Shown: positions 20,882 through 29,583 of the stretch, in pieces
Numbering within the stretch: the stretch's first letter is position 1
Layout of the letters: every line of letters starts with the position of its first letter
From: Sandaracinaceae bacterium
Lineage (GTDB): Bacteria > Myxococcota_A > Polyangia > Polyangiales > Houyiibacteriaceae
NCBI GenBank assembly: GCA_020633055.1
Contig: JACKEJ010000007.1
Span: forward strand, 310,001 to 374,000
Reading direction: 5' to 3'
DNA: 64,000 nucleotides
Program-made: the position numbers and the translations under genes
The notes under the pieces: model-generated
Databases searched by the model: none
Told to the model about the DNA's origin: nothing
What the model saw: only the letters and a program-made list of their open reading frames with translations

Positions 20882-22587
20882 GCGAAGACGCCGCCAACGC
20901 CAGCGGGAGCCGCATGCGCCATCGACCTCTGCGCGTTCCGGTGGACGACGTCGTGCGGCACTCGGTCTCGGAAGAAGACACCGAGGTGGGTCCGAACGAG
21001 GACACCACCGCCGTCGACTTGCTCGCCGTCGATGACGCGGCCCCGGGGAGCGCCACTCGGCCGTCCGATCCGTCGTCCGATGCGACGGAGATCGTCGTCG
21101 AGACGCAAGAGGAGGAAGCTCCGCAGCGGATCTCACGCAGCTCCGTCGTGGCGATGAAGTCGGTCATCGTGACCGGCGCGGCCGGCCGCGCCCTGTCGAA
21201 GCCCCCTCCTCCCCCAACCAGTAAGGACATGGAACAACCCGCCTCGCTGACCGCGCTCAAGGCGGGCTTGGAGAGCGCAGGGGCCCTCGCGCGCGGGACG
21301 GTCGGAGAGGACTCGGGAGAGGTCGAGCTGGTCGTGGAGGCTGCGGACGCCGCCGCGGCCTCGGAGATCGCGTCAGCGACGGCCGAGATCGTGGAAGACC
21401 CGAGCGCGACGAACTCAGCGAGCGCGAGCATCACGGACTTCGACCCGGACGTATCCACGGAGATCACCATCGAAGGTGTCGCGGACGCGGTGGACGACGC
21501 CGAGGCGACCGACGGCGCGGGGGACGACGACATCCTCGAGATGGAGGATCTCGAAGAGGTCGCGCCCTCCGTACCGCCCGCCGCAGCGCCCGCCATCCCT
21601 GCGACCCCCGCCGCGGCCGCGGCTCCAGCGACCCCACCCAGCGCCGCCTCGTCATCCGCATCCGCGGCGCCCAACACGCCACCCGGTGCCCCCAAGCGGC
21701 GCCCTTGGTTCGACGACTTTTTCAGCGACGACTACCTGCGCACCGTGCGCGCTCCAACGCCGAAGGAGGTCGCCCGCGAGTGCGACGCGATCCTCGCGAT
21801 GCTCAAGCTCGATCCCGGGGCCATCATCCTCGATGTCGGCTGCGGCCTTGGCATGCACGCCATCGAGCTCACGCTCCGGGGCTACATCGTCATCGGCCTC
21901 GACCTGTCTCTCCCCATGCTGTCGCGCGCCGCGGACGAAGCGCAGGACCGCGGGATCAAAATCAATTTCCTCCACGCGGACATGCGCGAGATGGTGTTCG
22001 AGGGGGGCTTCGACGCCGTGCTCTGCTGGGGCACCACGTTCGGGTACTTCGACGACGAGGGCAACCGCAGCGTCATCGAGCGCTTCTACAGCGCGCTCAA
22101 GCCGGGCGGGCGCCTGCTGGTGGACGTGGTCAACCGCGACCACGTCATCCAGTCGCAGCCCAACCTGGTGTGGTTCGAGGGCGATGGCTGCATCTGCATG
22201 GAGGAGACGGACTTCAACTACTACGCCTCCCGGCTGAACGTGAAGCGCAACGTCATCCTCGACAACGGACGGCAACACGACCGCCACTACAGCATTCGCC
22301 TGTATGCGCTGCACGAGATGGGGATGCTGCTGCAGAACCACGGCTTCCGGGTGGTCGAGGTCACTGGCCGCTATGCTACCCCCGGCGTGTTCTTCGGCGC
22401 CCAGTCCCCGCGCATGATCGTCCTGGCCGAGCGCCGGCAGTCGATGCGCGACACGCCCTCCATGCAGAGCGTGCCCCCTCCCCCGCCTCCGAGCGCGTCG
22501 AACGGCAGCGGCAACGGCGACGGCGCCAAGGGAGAAGCGAAGGCGGACGCGAAGGCCGCGGGGAACGGGGACGGCGAGGCGGGCTGA
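20878..22587 (+). CDS. Class I SAM-dependent methyltransferase with long disordered N-terminus
   Basis: A 569-residue protein in three parts. Residues 1-275 are low-complexity, rich in Glu, Asp, Ala, Ser and Thr, ending in an Ala/Pro stretch, and are predicted unstructured. From WFDDFFSDDYLRTV (about 277) to about 520 is a Rossmann methyltransferase. Motif I is ILDVGCGLGMHA at about 316-327, then GLDLSLPML, LHADMREM and AVLCWGTTFGYFDD, with LKPGGRLLVDV after. The last 50 residues are a Pro run and a Gly/Asn/Lys/Ala tail. ATG 20878 overlaps the psd stop, so the two are co-translated. That makes a phospholipid head-group substrate worth considering, but the family also modifies many other things. 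Confidence 0.82.
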   Translation: MSEDAANASGSRMRHRPLRVPVDDVVRHSVSEEDTEVGPNEDTTAVDLLAVDDAAPGSATRPSDPSSDATEIVVETQEEEAPQRISRSSVVAMKSVIVTGAAGRALSKPPPPPTSKDMEQPASLTALKAGLESAGALARGTVGEDSGEVELVVEAADAAAASEIASATAEIVEDPSATNSASASITDFDPDVSTEITIEGVADAVDDAEATDGAGDDDILEMEDLEEVAPSVPPAAAPAIPATPAAAAAPATPPSAASSSASAAPNTPPGAPKRRPWFDDFFSDDYLRTVRAPTPKEVARECDAILAMLKLDPGAIILDVGCGLGMHAIELTLRGYIVIGLDLSLPMLSRAADEAQDRGIKINFLHADMREMVFEGGFDAVLCWGTTFGYFDDEGNRSVIERFYSALKPGGRLLVDVVNRDHVIQSQPNLVWFEGDGCICMEETDFNYYASRLNVKRNVILDNGRQHDRHYSIRLYALHEMGMLLQNHGFRVVEVTGRYATPGVFFGAQSPRMIVLAERRQSMRDTPSMQSVPPPPPPSASNGSGNGDGAKGEAKADAKAAGNGDGEAG

Positions 22588-22672
22588 GCGCTGCAGCGAA
22601 CGCTCTCGAGCCGCTCGGAACCTCGCGCGTATGCTCGCGCTAGCCGCACGATCGTGGCGCGTCGCGCTCTGC

Positions 22673-23263
22673 TCAGAACACGGGCGAGCGCGCGACCCCA
22701 CTCAGGTCGTAGCGGACTCGGCAGGGCAGCGCGAGGAACGGCCCACCCGACAGCGCGACGGCGCGCAAGCAGTTGGAGTCGGCTGTCGGGCTGAGCTCGA
22801 TCGTGCTGGTCCCGCGGAACGTCCCGTCCGCAGCCACTCCCCCGTCCGTGGTCCCCTGGTCGAGCGGGACGCCAGCGTCGTCCAGCGTCGACGCCTTGGC
22901 GGTGATCTGGATGGTCTCGATCTGCGCGAGGGTGCAGCCTGCGGTGCCCGCCTCGACGTCGGGTCCGTAGAGCGTGACGGGCGCCTCGGTGCGGAAGCGG
23001 TACTCGTCACCCGTGTGCGAGCCGCTGACGATGCCCGTGGTGGGGCGCCGCCAGTAGGCCGGGCCGTGGTCCTCGGCACGCAGCTCCACGACGAAGTCGA
23101 TGGGGTCTTGCGCGGCGAACGCCGTGCTGCCGCAGCTGTTCTCCACCAGGCTGCCGCTCACGCTGTACGTACCCACGACGTCCCCTTCGGGATCGACCGG
23201 GCACCCCGAGAGCGGCACCCCAAGCAAGCATCCCATCAGAATCAGGAGGTACGCGCCACGCAT
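22673..23263 (-). CDS. Lipoprotein of unknown function
   Basis: A 196-residue predicted lipoprotein; the signal MRGAYLLILMGCLLGVPLSGC ends in a good lipobox. The mature part starts with GDVVGTYSVSGSLVENSCGS and is beta-rich with four or more cysteines, suggesting disulfides outside the cytoplasm. I do not recognise the family. ATG 23263 was chosen because it gives the signal peptide directly; an in-frame start 29 codons upstream would bury it. It lies downstream of the exbB-exbD-tonB operon on the same strand, 120 bases away. Confidence 0.6.
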   Translation of the reverse strand: MRGAYLLILMGCLLGVPLSGCPVDPEGDVVGTYSVSGSLVENSCGSTAFAAQDPIDFVVELRAEDHGPAYWRRPTTGIVSGSHTGDEYRFRTEAPVTLYGPDVEAGTAGCTLAQIETIQITAKASTLDDAGVPLDQGTTDGGVAADGTFRGTSTIELSPTADSNCLRAVALSGGPFLALPCRVRYDLSGVARSPVF

Positions 23264-23383
23264 GGCGTCTCGTAGAACGCTGCGCCGCGCGTGGTCAACT
23301 TTGCGACACGGGCTCGGCTCCAAGGTCGGCTTTTGAGCGACCCCCAGCAACGCCAGAGGCCTGTGCGCGCTGGAAGCGGAGAC

Positions 23384-24223
23384 TCAGCGCATGCGGAAGC
23401 GGCAGTTGTAGGGGTACAGCCGGCTGCTCGTGCTCTCGCCGTTCTCGTCCACCGCGGGGGTCCACCCGCTCGACGATCGGAGCGCGTCCATGCACGCGCG
23501 CCCGAAGCCCTCGCCCGAAGGTGTCTCCGAGGCGATGCTCTGCGGCTCGGCCCGCCCGCTGGCCAGCACGCGAAACATGACGCGAGCGCGTCCCTCGATG
23601 CCGCGCGAGTGCGCCCCGGTCGGGTAGTAGCGCTCGAGGACGCGCGCCATCCCGGCGGGCTCACGCGGGGGACGGCTGCGGTCGACACGTGGCGCGGGTG
23701 GGGGCGCGGGTGCCGTGCCCGTCCCGCCGATCACCCCGTCGCCACGGCCAGCGACGTCGCGTCCCGTCGTTCGAGCAACCGGGTTGCCGATGGGCCCGTT
23801 CGTGTCCTGGCCCGTCCCGGCGGCCGTGGTCCACGCGGCTCCTGGACCTGTTGCGCCCAGCACCATGCCGCCCATGTCGTGCACCTGCTCGGCCTGGGGC
23901 GCCGGGGGCTCGGGCTCGCTCTCCTCGCGGGGGCGTGGCTCCCGCTCCGGTGGGGGCGTCACCTCGCGCGGCTGGGGATCAGGCTCCGCGACCTCGGGCT
24001 CCGCCTCGGGCGCTGGCTCCGCTTCGGGCTCCGCCGCCTCGGGCGCGGGGGGCGGTTCATCCTCGATCTCGAACTGAATGCGCTCGCGCTGGATGGCCGC
24101 CAGCGCCACGCTAGTGGACGGCAGGAACGAGAGCACGACGGATGCGCCCGTGTGCAGGACGACCGACAGCAGCATCGACCCCCAGAGGATCAACTTGGCT
24201 CGCCGCTCTATCCGCTCCTGCAT
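23384..24223 (-). CDS. TonB-family energy transducer
   Basis: A 279-residue TonB-like protein. One membrane helix (about 12-36, LILWGSMLLSVVLHTGASVV) anchors it in the inner membrane. A Pro/Glu-rich rod (about 50-115) spans the periplasm. A Gly-rich stretch then leads to the C-terminal TonB domain (about 195-279), with RYYPTGAHSRGIEGRARVMF and a closing YNCRFRM. It starts 14 bases after exbD, so ExbB, ExbD and this protein form one complex that uses the proton gradient to power outer-membrane receptors or another outer-membrane process. No receptor gene is nearby. Confidence 0.85.
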   Translation of the reverse strand: MQERIERRAKLILWGSMLLSVVLHTGASVVLSFLPSTSVALAAIQRERIQFEIEDEPPPAPEAAEPEAEPAPEAEPEVAEPDPQPREVTPPPEREPRPREESEPEPPAPQAEQVHDMGGMVLGATGPGAAWTTAAGTGQDTNGPIGNPVARTTGRDVAGRGDGVIGGTGTAPAPPPAPRVDRSRPPREPAGMARVLERYYPTGAHSRGIEGRARVMFRVLASGRAEPQSIASETPSGEGFGRACMDALRSSSGWTPAVDENGESTSSRLYPYNCRFRMR

Positions 24224-24237
24224 GCGCCTCTCCGGAA

Positions 24238-24729
24238 TCAGGGTTCGTCGGTTGTGCCCGCGCCTTGTTGGCTGGGCAGCTCGGACGGCTGTCGCGTGCT
24301 GAACGCGAAGCGATTGACCTCACCCTGGCGCAGGATGTCGATGACGGCAATGACCGCACCGTGGGACGCCGCCGGGTCGGCCGAGAGGATGGCCCGCGCC
24401 TCCGGGTCGGCCGCATGCGCCGCGCGCGCCCTCTCCAGCAGCTGCGCCTGTGTGACCTCGGTCTGTGCCAGCGTCTGCTCGTTGTTCTGCGTGATGTTGA
24501 GGTGCAGGGTGCCGTCCGCTTCGAGGCTGATGCGCATCTCGGTGGGCACCGTGGGCTGCGCCTCGCCCGTGCTCGCGGCGGGCAGGTCCATCGCGATGGC
24601 GTCCTGCTGCACGAGCTGCTTGGCCGTCACCATGAGGATGATGAGCAACACCAACACGACGTCCACCAGGGGCGTCACGTTGATGCCCGAGATGATGTCT
24701 TCGTCGCCCTGATCGGCGCCGCCAGCCAT
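24238..24729 (-). CDS. exbD: ExbD/TolR-family biopolymer transport protein
   Basis: A 163-residue protein with one N-terminal membrane helix, GINVTPLVDVVLVLLIILMV. It carries the essential proton-carrying Asp23, followed by a periplasmic domain with the usual RAILSADPAASHGAVIAVID stretch. The start ATG shares one base with the exbB stop at 24729. Together with ExbB it forms the proton channel that drives the TonB-like protein encoded next. Confidence 0.92.
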   Translation of the reverse strand: MAGGADQGDEDIISGINVTPLVDVVLVLLIILMVTAKQLVQQDAIAMDLPAASTGEAQPTVPTEMRISLEADGTLHLNITQNNEQTLAQTEVTQAQLLERARAAHAADPEARAILSADPAASHGAVIAVIDILRQGEVNRFAFSTRQPSELPSQQGAGTTDEP

Positions 24730-25409
24730 CAGCCCTTCTCCTTCGCCTTGGCCTTGTCGGACTCCTCGACGGGTCCGGGCGAGACGTCTTCGGCGCCCGC
24801 GAAGCCGAGCACGTCACGGCCCATCGCGTCCGCCCACACCAAGCGCCCGCGGATCACGCGCTGGTAGTAGTTGTAGAAGACGACCGCCGGGAGCGCGACC
24901 AAGAGGCCGATGGCGGTGGCGACGAGGGCCTCACCGACCTCCGCGATGACGGTGCCCGTGGCGTCCAGGTTCTCCTGGTCCAGCGCGGCGAAGGCGCGGA
25001 TGATGCCGATGACGGTGCCCAGCAGCCCCACGAACGGCGCGTTGTTTCCGACCGTGCCGAGGAACGCGAGGTTGCGCTCCATCGCGGCCCGGGCGACCAC
25101 CTTCTCACCCTCGAGGCGCTGCTCCACCGCATGGGCGCCCTGGTTGACCACGTCCAGCGCAGCCCCAACGACCTCGGCCTCGAAGCTCTTGCTCTGCTTC
25201 ATGCGTGCCTGGGCCCCGGCCACGTCGTGGTTGCCCAGCAGGCGCTGCAGATCCTCACGTAGGGTGCGGGCGTCGTCGCGCCGCGCGAAGAACACGTATG
25301 CGCGCTCCAGCGCGATGGCCAGCGCGACGATCGAGAGGGCCACGAGCAGCCACATCACCCAGCCGGCGCCGAGCATCGCAAAGGCTGTGAGTCTTTCCTG
25401 AATGTCCAT
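24729..25409 (-). CDS. exbB: ExbB/TolQ/MotA-family proton channel protein
   Basis: A 226-residue membrane protein with three helices: about 12-32 (WVMWLLVALSIVALAIALE), about 115-140 (NNAPFVGLLGTVIGIIRAF) and about 155-178 (ALVATAIGLLVALPAVVFYN). The GTVIGII and ALVATAIGL motifs define the family. A short charged tail follows. It is the first gene of the exbB-exbD-tonB operon. AAGGAAC about 6 bases before ATG 25409 is the ribosome binding site. Confidence 0.92.
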   Translation of the reverse strand: MDIQERLTAFAMLGAGWVMWLLVALSIVALAIALERAYVFFARRDDARTLREDLQRLLGNHDVAGAQARMKQSKSFEAEVVGAALDVVNQGAHAVEQRLEGEKVVARAAMERNLAFLGTVGNNAPFVGLLGTVIGIIRAFAALDQENLDATGTVIAEVGEALVATAIGLLVALPAVVFYNYYQRVIRGRLVWADAMGRDVLGFAGAEDVSPGPVEESDKAKAKEKG

Positions 25410-25658
25410 GAGTTCCTTGCTCTTCTGGGGGGCTTCTCGCCGAGCGCTGCGCGCTAGTTGAAAGTGGGATGCAATATGGGGGGGGCACCGGGCAGCGGCA
25501 AGGCGTCAAGCGCACGCGCCCGCAGCTCGGCGGGCAACCCGTTGGTGCGCGCCCTTATTCGCAGCGTTGCATCCCGAAAATCGCGGCACCCTCAGCCAAG
25601 CCAGGGGCTCCGAGTTGGCGGGTTGCGAAAGAGAACGACTCGGAGTCGGGAGCCACCG

Positions 25659-25707
25659 CGAGGCGCCAGCGTGTTCGCTCTCGCTGAGAGCGTGGGCGGG
25701 CGCCTCG
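25659..25707 (-). terminator. Two-tier inverted repeat after glnB
   Basis: Outer arms CGAGGCGCC (25659-25667) and GGCGCCTCG (25699-25707) pair perfectly over 9 bases. Within them CGCTCTC (25676-25682) and GAGAGCG (25686-25692) form a 7-base-pair hairpin with a 3-base loop. It starts 21 bases past the glnB stop, so it probably ends that transcript. The rest of the 318-base gap to exbB (25410-25727) holds a smaller repeat, CGACT-CGG-AGTCG at 25636-25648. I see no gene in it. Confidence 0.5.
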
Positions 25708-25727
25708 GGGCTCGACCAGTTCCGGTC

Positions 25728-26066
25728 TCAGACGGCGTCTTCGCCGCGCTCGCCGGTACGAATCCGGATAGCTTCCTCGATGGGCGAGACGAAGATCTTC
25801 CCGTCGCCGATGCGACCGGTCTTCGCGGCCTTCTCGATGGCGTCCAGCACCGGTACGACAATCGCGTCCGGTACGATGACCTCGACTTTGACCTTGGGCA
25901 CGAAGTCGACCACGTAGGCGGAGCCACGGTAGACTTCGCGTTTGCCGCCGGTACGCCCGAAGCCTTTGACTTCGGTGACCGTCATGCCCTTGACGCCGAC
26001 CTCTCCGAGGGCTTCTTTGACCTCGTCGAGTTTGAACGGCTTGATGATGGCTTCCACCTTCTTCAC
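25728..26066 (-). CDS. glnB: Nitrogen regulatory protein P-II
   Basis: A 112-residue PII signal protein that senses 2-oxoglutarate and ATP/ADP and controls glutamine synthetase and nitrogen regulation. It has the start MKKVEAIIKPFKLDEVKEAL, and the T-loop with the uridylylation site Tyr51 in RGSAYVVDF. The B-loop TGRIGDGKIFV and the C-loop follow. Length is exactly the family norm. An excellent AGGAGGT site precedes ATG 26066. No glnA or amtB lies in the window. Confidence 0.96.
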   Translation of the reverse strand: MKKVEAIIKPFKLDEVKEALGEVGVKGMTVTEVKGFGRTGGKREVYRGSAYVVDFVPKVKVEVIVPDAIVVPVLDAIEKAAKTGRIGDGKIFVSPIEEAIRIRTGERGEDAV

Positions 26067-26096
26067 GGGAACCTCCTGGGGTAGTTCGAATGTGGT

Positions 26097-26165
26097 CTAG
26101 CGACGGATTGTTTCACGCTGATTTCGTCGCAGTAAAAATGGCCCCAACGCTAGGGATTCTGCGAC
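26097..26165. promoter_or_regulatory. Interleaved inverted repeats between divergent glnB and ubiB-like genes
   Basis: The 121-base gap between the two divergent starts is AT-richer than its surroundings. It holds two overlapping inverted repeats: CTAGCG (26097-26102) with CGCTAG (26148-26153), and GTCGCAG (26126-26132) with CTGCGAC (26159-26165). Their position in a shared promoter region fits operators for a regulator of one or both genes. The binding protein is unknown. Confidence 0.35.
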
Positions 26166-26187
26166 ATTAGGCATCCAACAGCCCGTC

Positions 26188-27852
26188 ATGCCAAGCATTC
26201 TGAACACCGTCCGCGACCTCGAGCGCCTCCGTCAGATCGTCTCCGTGCTCGCCCGCCATGGGTTCGGCGAGGTGGTGCAGCGCACCGGGCTCGGTTCGTT
26301 GCTCCCGGGCACGACCAAGAACGGCGCCGACTCCACCAAGCTCGGCGAGCGTGTGCGCCTCGTGCTGCAGGAGCTGGGCCCCAGCTTCATCAAGCTGGGA
26401 CAGATCGTGTCGACGCGCCCCGACCTAATCCCGGAGGACGTCATCCTCGAGCTGAAGAAGCTGCAGGACGACGTTCCCCCTGCCCCGTTCGACGACATCC
26501 GCGCGCAGATCGAGGCCGAGCTGGGGCGTGAGCTGAGCGAGGTGTACGCCAGCTTCGATCAAACCGCGCTCGCCACCGCCAGCATCGGACAGGTGCACCG
26601 CGCCACGCTGAAGACCGATCAGGGCGTGGTCGACGTGGTCGTGAAGGTGCAGCGCGGCGGCTGCAAGGACATCATCGAGCGCGACCTCGACCTGCTCTAC
26701 TGGCTGGCCCGCGCCATCGAACGCAGCATCCCCGAGGCCAAGCTCTACCACCCGGTGCGGCTGGTGGAGGAGTTCGACCGCAGCATCATGGCCGAGCTCG
26801 ACTACGTGCTCGAGGCCGACAACTGCGACGTCTTCCGGCGCAACTTCGACGGGAACGAGAGCGTGGTGTTCCCACGCGTCTACCGGGACTGCAGCAGCAA
26901 GCGCGTGCTGACGCTCTCGTACCTCGATGGCCACAAGATCTACGACGCCATCGCGAACGGCATGAGCGGCGAGACCATCGCGCGCCGCGCCATCCAGGTC
27001 ATCGTGCAGCAGGTCTTCGAGGACGGCTTCTTCCATGCCGACCCACACCCCGGGAACATCATCATGATGGGCGAGGCCAACGCGCCGGTGTTCGGGATGG
27101 TGGACCTCGGCATGGTCGGGCGGCTCTCCCCGCAGATGCGGGACAAGACCATCGACCTGATGATCGCGGCCGTGCGCGAGGACTACCGCGGCATCGCAGA
27201 CGCCCTGCTCGCCATCGGGCGACCCACCAAGAAGATCGACCGTCGCGCCTACGAGTCCGAGGTGGCGTTCCTGGCGCAGAAGTACCTGGGCAAGAAGCTT
27301 GGCGACATCGAGTTCAGCGGTCTCATTCGTGATCTCGTCGGAGGCGCGCGGAAGTTCGGCATCGAGGTGCCGCCCGACTTCCTCATGCTCGGCAAGAGCC
27401 TGATGACCGTCGAGGGCGTCGGGAAGGAGATCTACCCCGATCTGGATCTGCTGGAGGAGGCCCGCCCCTACTTCATGACGCTCATCAAGCAGCGCTACGC
27501 GCCGGAGCGCATGACGCAGGATCTGATGCGCGGGGCATTGCGCCTCAGCGCCGCCGCCACCGAGGCGCCGCTCCAGCTGCAAGAGATCCTGGAGGATCTC
27601 CGCAACGGGGCGTTCCGCCTGCGCGTCTCGGAGGACGACGCGGCGAACACGGCAGACCGCCTCGGTCGTCGGCTCTTCAGCGGCATCGTGGTGGGGTCTC
27701 TGTTCGTGTCGAGCGCGATCCTGCTGGCCGCGGAGAAGTGGTGGCCCGGCGGCATCGCGGCAGGGCTCGCGGTCGTCTACGGCACGGCGCACGCCACGCT
27801 GGTCTTCGTGCTCAAGCGCATCGAGCGGCTGCAACAGCGGGCACGCGACTGA
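26188..27852 (+). CDS. ABC1/AarF/UbiB-family atypical kinase
   Basis: A 554-residue protein of the UbiB family, linked to ubiquinone and other isoprenoid-lipid metabolism. It has the family-defining KxGQ motif (Lys69-Gln72 in FIKLGQIVSTRP), the Ala-rich loop ASIGQVH (131-137) and the lysine in VVKVQRGG (about 153). The HADPHPGN catalytic loop and the metal-binding DLGMVG follow. Two membrane helices close the protein (LFSGIVVGSLFVSSAILLA and IAAGLAVVYGTAHATLVFV). No ubi or men genes are beside it; the gene stands alone opposite glnB. Confidence 0.92.
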   Translation: MPSILNTVRDLERLRQIVSVLARHGFGEVVQRTGLGSLLPGTTKNGADSTKLGERVRLVLQELGPSFIKLGQIVSTRPDLIPEDVILELKKLQDDVPPAPFDDIRAQIEAELGRELSEVYASFDQTALATASIGQVHRATLKTDQGVVDVVVKVQRGGCKDIIERDLDLLYWLARAIERSIPEAKLYHPVRLVEEFDRSIMAELDYVLEADNCDVFRRNFDGNESVVFPRVYRDCSSKRVLTLSYLDGHKIYDAIANGMSGETIARRAIQVIVQQVFEDGFFHADPHPGNIIMMGEANAPVFGMVDLGMVGRLSPQMRDKTIDLMIAAVREDYRGIADALLAIGRPTKKIDRRAYESEVAFLAQKYLGKKLGDIEFSGLIRDLVGGARKFGIEVPPDFLMLGKSLMTVEGVGKEIYPDLDLLEEARPYFMTLIKQRYAPERMTQDLMRGALRLSAAATEAPLQLQEILEDLRNGAFRLRVSEDDAANTADRLGRRLFSGIVVGSLFVSSAILLAAEKWWPGGIAAGLAVVYGTAHATLVFVLKRIERLQQRARD

Positions 27853-27868
27853 CGCACGCGGTTCGGCC

Positions 27869-27891
27869 CGAGCGGGGCATCACCCCTCTCG
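27869..27891. terminator. Hairpin between convergent genes
   Basis: CGAGCGGGG (27869-27877) and CCCCTCTCG (27883-27891) pair with one mismatch around a 5-base loop CATCA. It lies in the 47-base gap between the convergent stops of the UbiB-like gene and the lipoprotein gene, so it may serve both directions. Confidence 0.45.
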
Positions 27892-27899
27892 CCAGACCT

Positions 27900-29438
27900 T
27901 CACGGGTAGAGCACCGCGAACCGGAGGGCGTTGTTGCCTGTCTGATACAGCTGCAGGAAGCGTCCGTCGTCCATCCGCTGAGAGGCCTTGAAGAACAAGT
28001 CGAGTGACGTGTCGATGACCGATGGCACGGTCAAGAATGGCGCCATCGCATAGGCCCCGGCAGTGTTCGCTTGCAGCGCTACCTCGGCCCGCGCGTCGGT
28101 CCGGAACCAGCTGATGGCACCCAGCCCGGAAGCCGCCATGCTCGCGACGGGGCGGGAACCCCCCACGGGAACCGGGGCGCTCAGCGCGGCGTCCGTGGTC
28201 GCCACTCCCCCCGTGTAACGGATGGGGACGGCAGCCGGGACGGCCGCGTAGTGGTTCACGACGGCCACGACGGCGTCCCCGTTCGCGCTGATGGCGCAGC
28301 TCCGCACATGAGGGATGAGCCCCTCCGCGTGAGTGTCGGAGATGGCCCCGAAGCCGTCGACCGCGTCGCGGTACACGTGCCGCACGCGGTCGAAGAGCCG
28401 TCCCATCGCACTGAAGCGCTCGTTGAACGAGAAGACCAGGTCGCCCCGGGCGTTGCCCGCGGAGCATAGGCGGTCGGCATCCGGTAGGCCGCTGAGGACG
28501 GGCAGCTCGGAGACGAACGTCCCGTCGGACGGTGTGTAGCGGAAACCGTGGATGCTGTACGTCCCGAGGCCCGGGTGCCGCGTGCGGAAGAACACCGTAG
28601 CGTTGCCCTCGCTGTCCACCTCGGCTCGCGAGAGGAACTGCAAGGGCAGCCCCAGGTCGCCCCCGGTCGCCGACACGACCAGCGGGCTCCCGAACGCGTG
28701 CGCGCCCGGGTCGTAGAAGCGCGCGCGGACCTCGTCTCCTACGCCGTACACGAGGATGGCGTGCCCGCCACCATCACCGGACAACGTCACCGTGCTCAAC
28801 GCGACCTCGACCACCCGAGGCGTACTCCAGGCGCTGCCGTCGTAGTGATTGCTGTAGATGGCGCCGTCCTGCTGAAAGACGGCGAGGAGCTCGCGCTCGC
28901 CCACATGGACCAGGCGCATGTGCAGGTCGCGGTAGTTGTTGAGCGGCTCGAGCGCACCCGCGACCCCGGCGTTCACGACGCCCAGGTCGGTCCACGGGGC
29001 CCCGGGAGCTCCCGACCAGGCCAAGACCTCGAGCTCGTTGGAGTTCGCCGCGGTGTCGAACATGAGCGCCGCGCGTCCGTCAGGGAACGTGGACGCGGTC
29101 ACCCGAACCCCGGTCGGGAACGCATGAAGCGCACCGTCGATCCAGCCAGGAGCGGGCTGGATCCCTGCGTCGCTGTGCCCGCCGCTGGCGTCCGCGCCGT
29201 GCAGCCCCCCGTCCGTCACGGTCCCCCCATCGACGCCGTCGCCGTGGTCGAAGGCCACGCTCAGGTCGGTACCGTCGAGACCCAGGTCCGTGCGGCCACC
29301 TCCACCATCACTGGCCACACCTGCGTCCACGCTGGCGTCTGACTGGGTGCGATCCGCAGAGCAGCTGGGCGCCGCCGTGGCGAGGAGGCTGAGCAGACAG
29401 AGACGACGGAAAGTGTGAGGGACGTTGTGTGCGGTCAT
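27900..29438 (-). CDS. Lipoprotein with Asp/Gly-rich linker and propeller-like repeats
   Basis: A 512-residue predicted lipoprotein. The signal ends LLSLLATAAPSC. Residues about 30-95 are a low-complexity Asp/Gly/Ser linker, a common feature of myxobacterial surface proteins. The remainder shows repeated beta motifs such as FPDGRAALMFDTAANSNELE, DGGGHAILVYG, NARGDLVFSFNER, NGDAVVAVVNHY and MASGLGAISWF, about 40-60 residues apart. This pattern is like BNR/sialidase-type beta-propellers, but without a clear Asp-box. I do not recognise a specific family. ATG 29438 was chosen to give the signal at the start. It is divergent from the LuxR-type regulator, 145 bases away. Confidence 0.65.
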   Translation of the reverse strand: MTAHNVPHTFRRLCLLSLLATAAPSCSADRTQSDASVDAGVASDGGGGRTDLGLDGTDLSVAFDHGDGVDGGTVTDGGLHGADASGGHSDAGIQPAPGWIDGALHAFPTGVRVTASTFPDGRAALMFDTAANSNELEVLAWSGAPGAPWTDLGVVNAGVAGALEPLNNYRDLHMRLVHVGERELLAVFQQDGAIYSNHYDGSAWSTPRVVEVALSTVTLSGDGGGHAILVYGVGDEVRARFYDPGAHAFGSPLVVSATGGDLGLPLQFLSRAEVDSEGNATVFFRTRHPGLGTYSIHGFRYTPSDGTFVSELPVLSGLPDADRLCSAGNARGDLVFSFNERFSAMGRLFDRVRHVYRDAVDGFGAISDTHAEGLIPHVRSCAISANGDAVVAVVNHYAAVPAAVPIRYTGGVATTDAALSAPVPVGGSRPVASMAASGLGAISWFRTDARAEVALQANTAGAYAMAPFLTVPSVIDTSLDLFFKASQRMDDGRFLQLYQTGNNALRFAVLYP

Positions 29439-29583
29439 GGACGAATCGGCGTCGACGAAACGTTCGTCTTTGACCGCGCCCTGCGGCCCGACGAAGCTGC
29501 GGACGTGATCGAGAACGTACGTGCGCACACGAGCACGGATTACCTCCCGGCGGGGGTAGTCGGTCGAATCGACCAGGGTTGCC

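Noticed and set aside
25410..25658. A small gene between exbB and glnB
   Set aside because: No frame of convincing composition with a ribosome binding site; only short repeats are seen.
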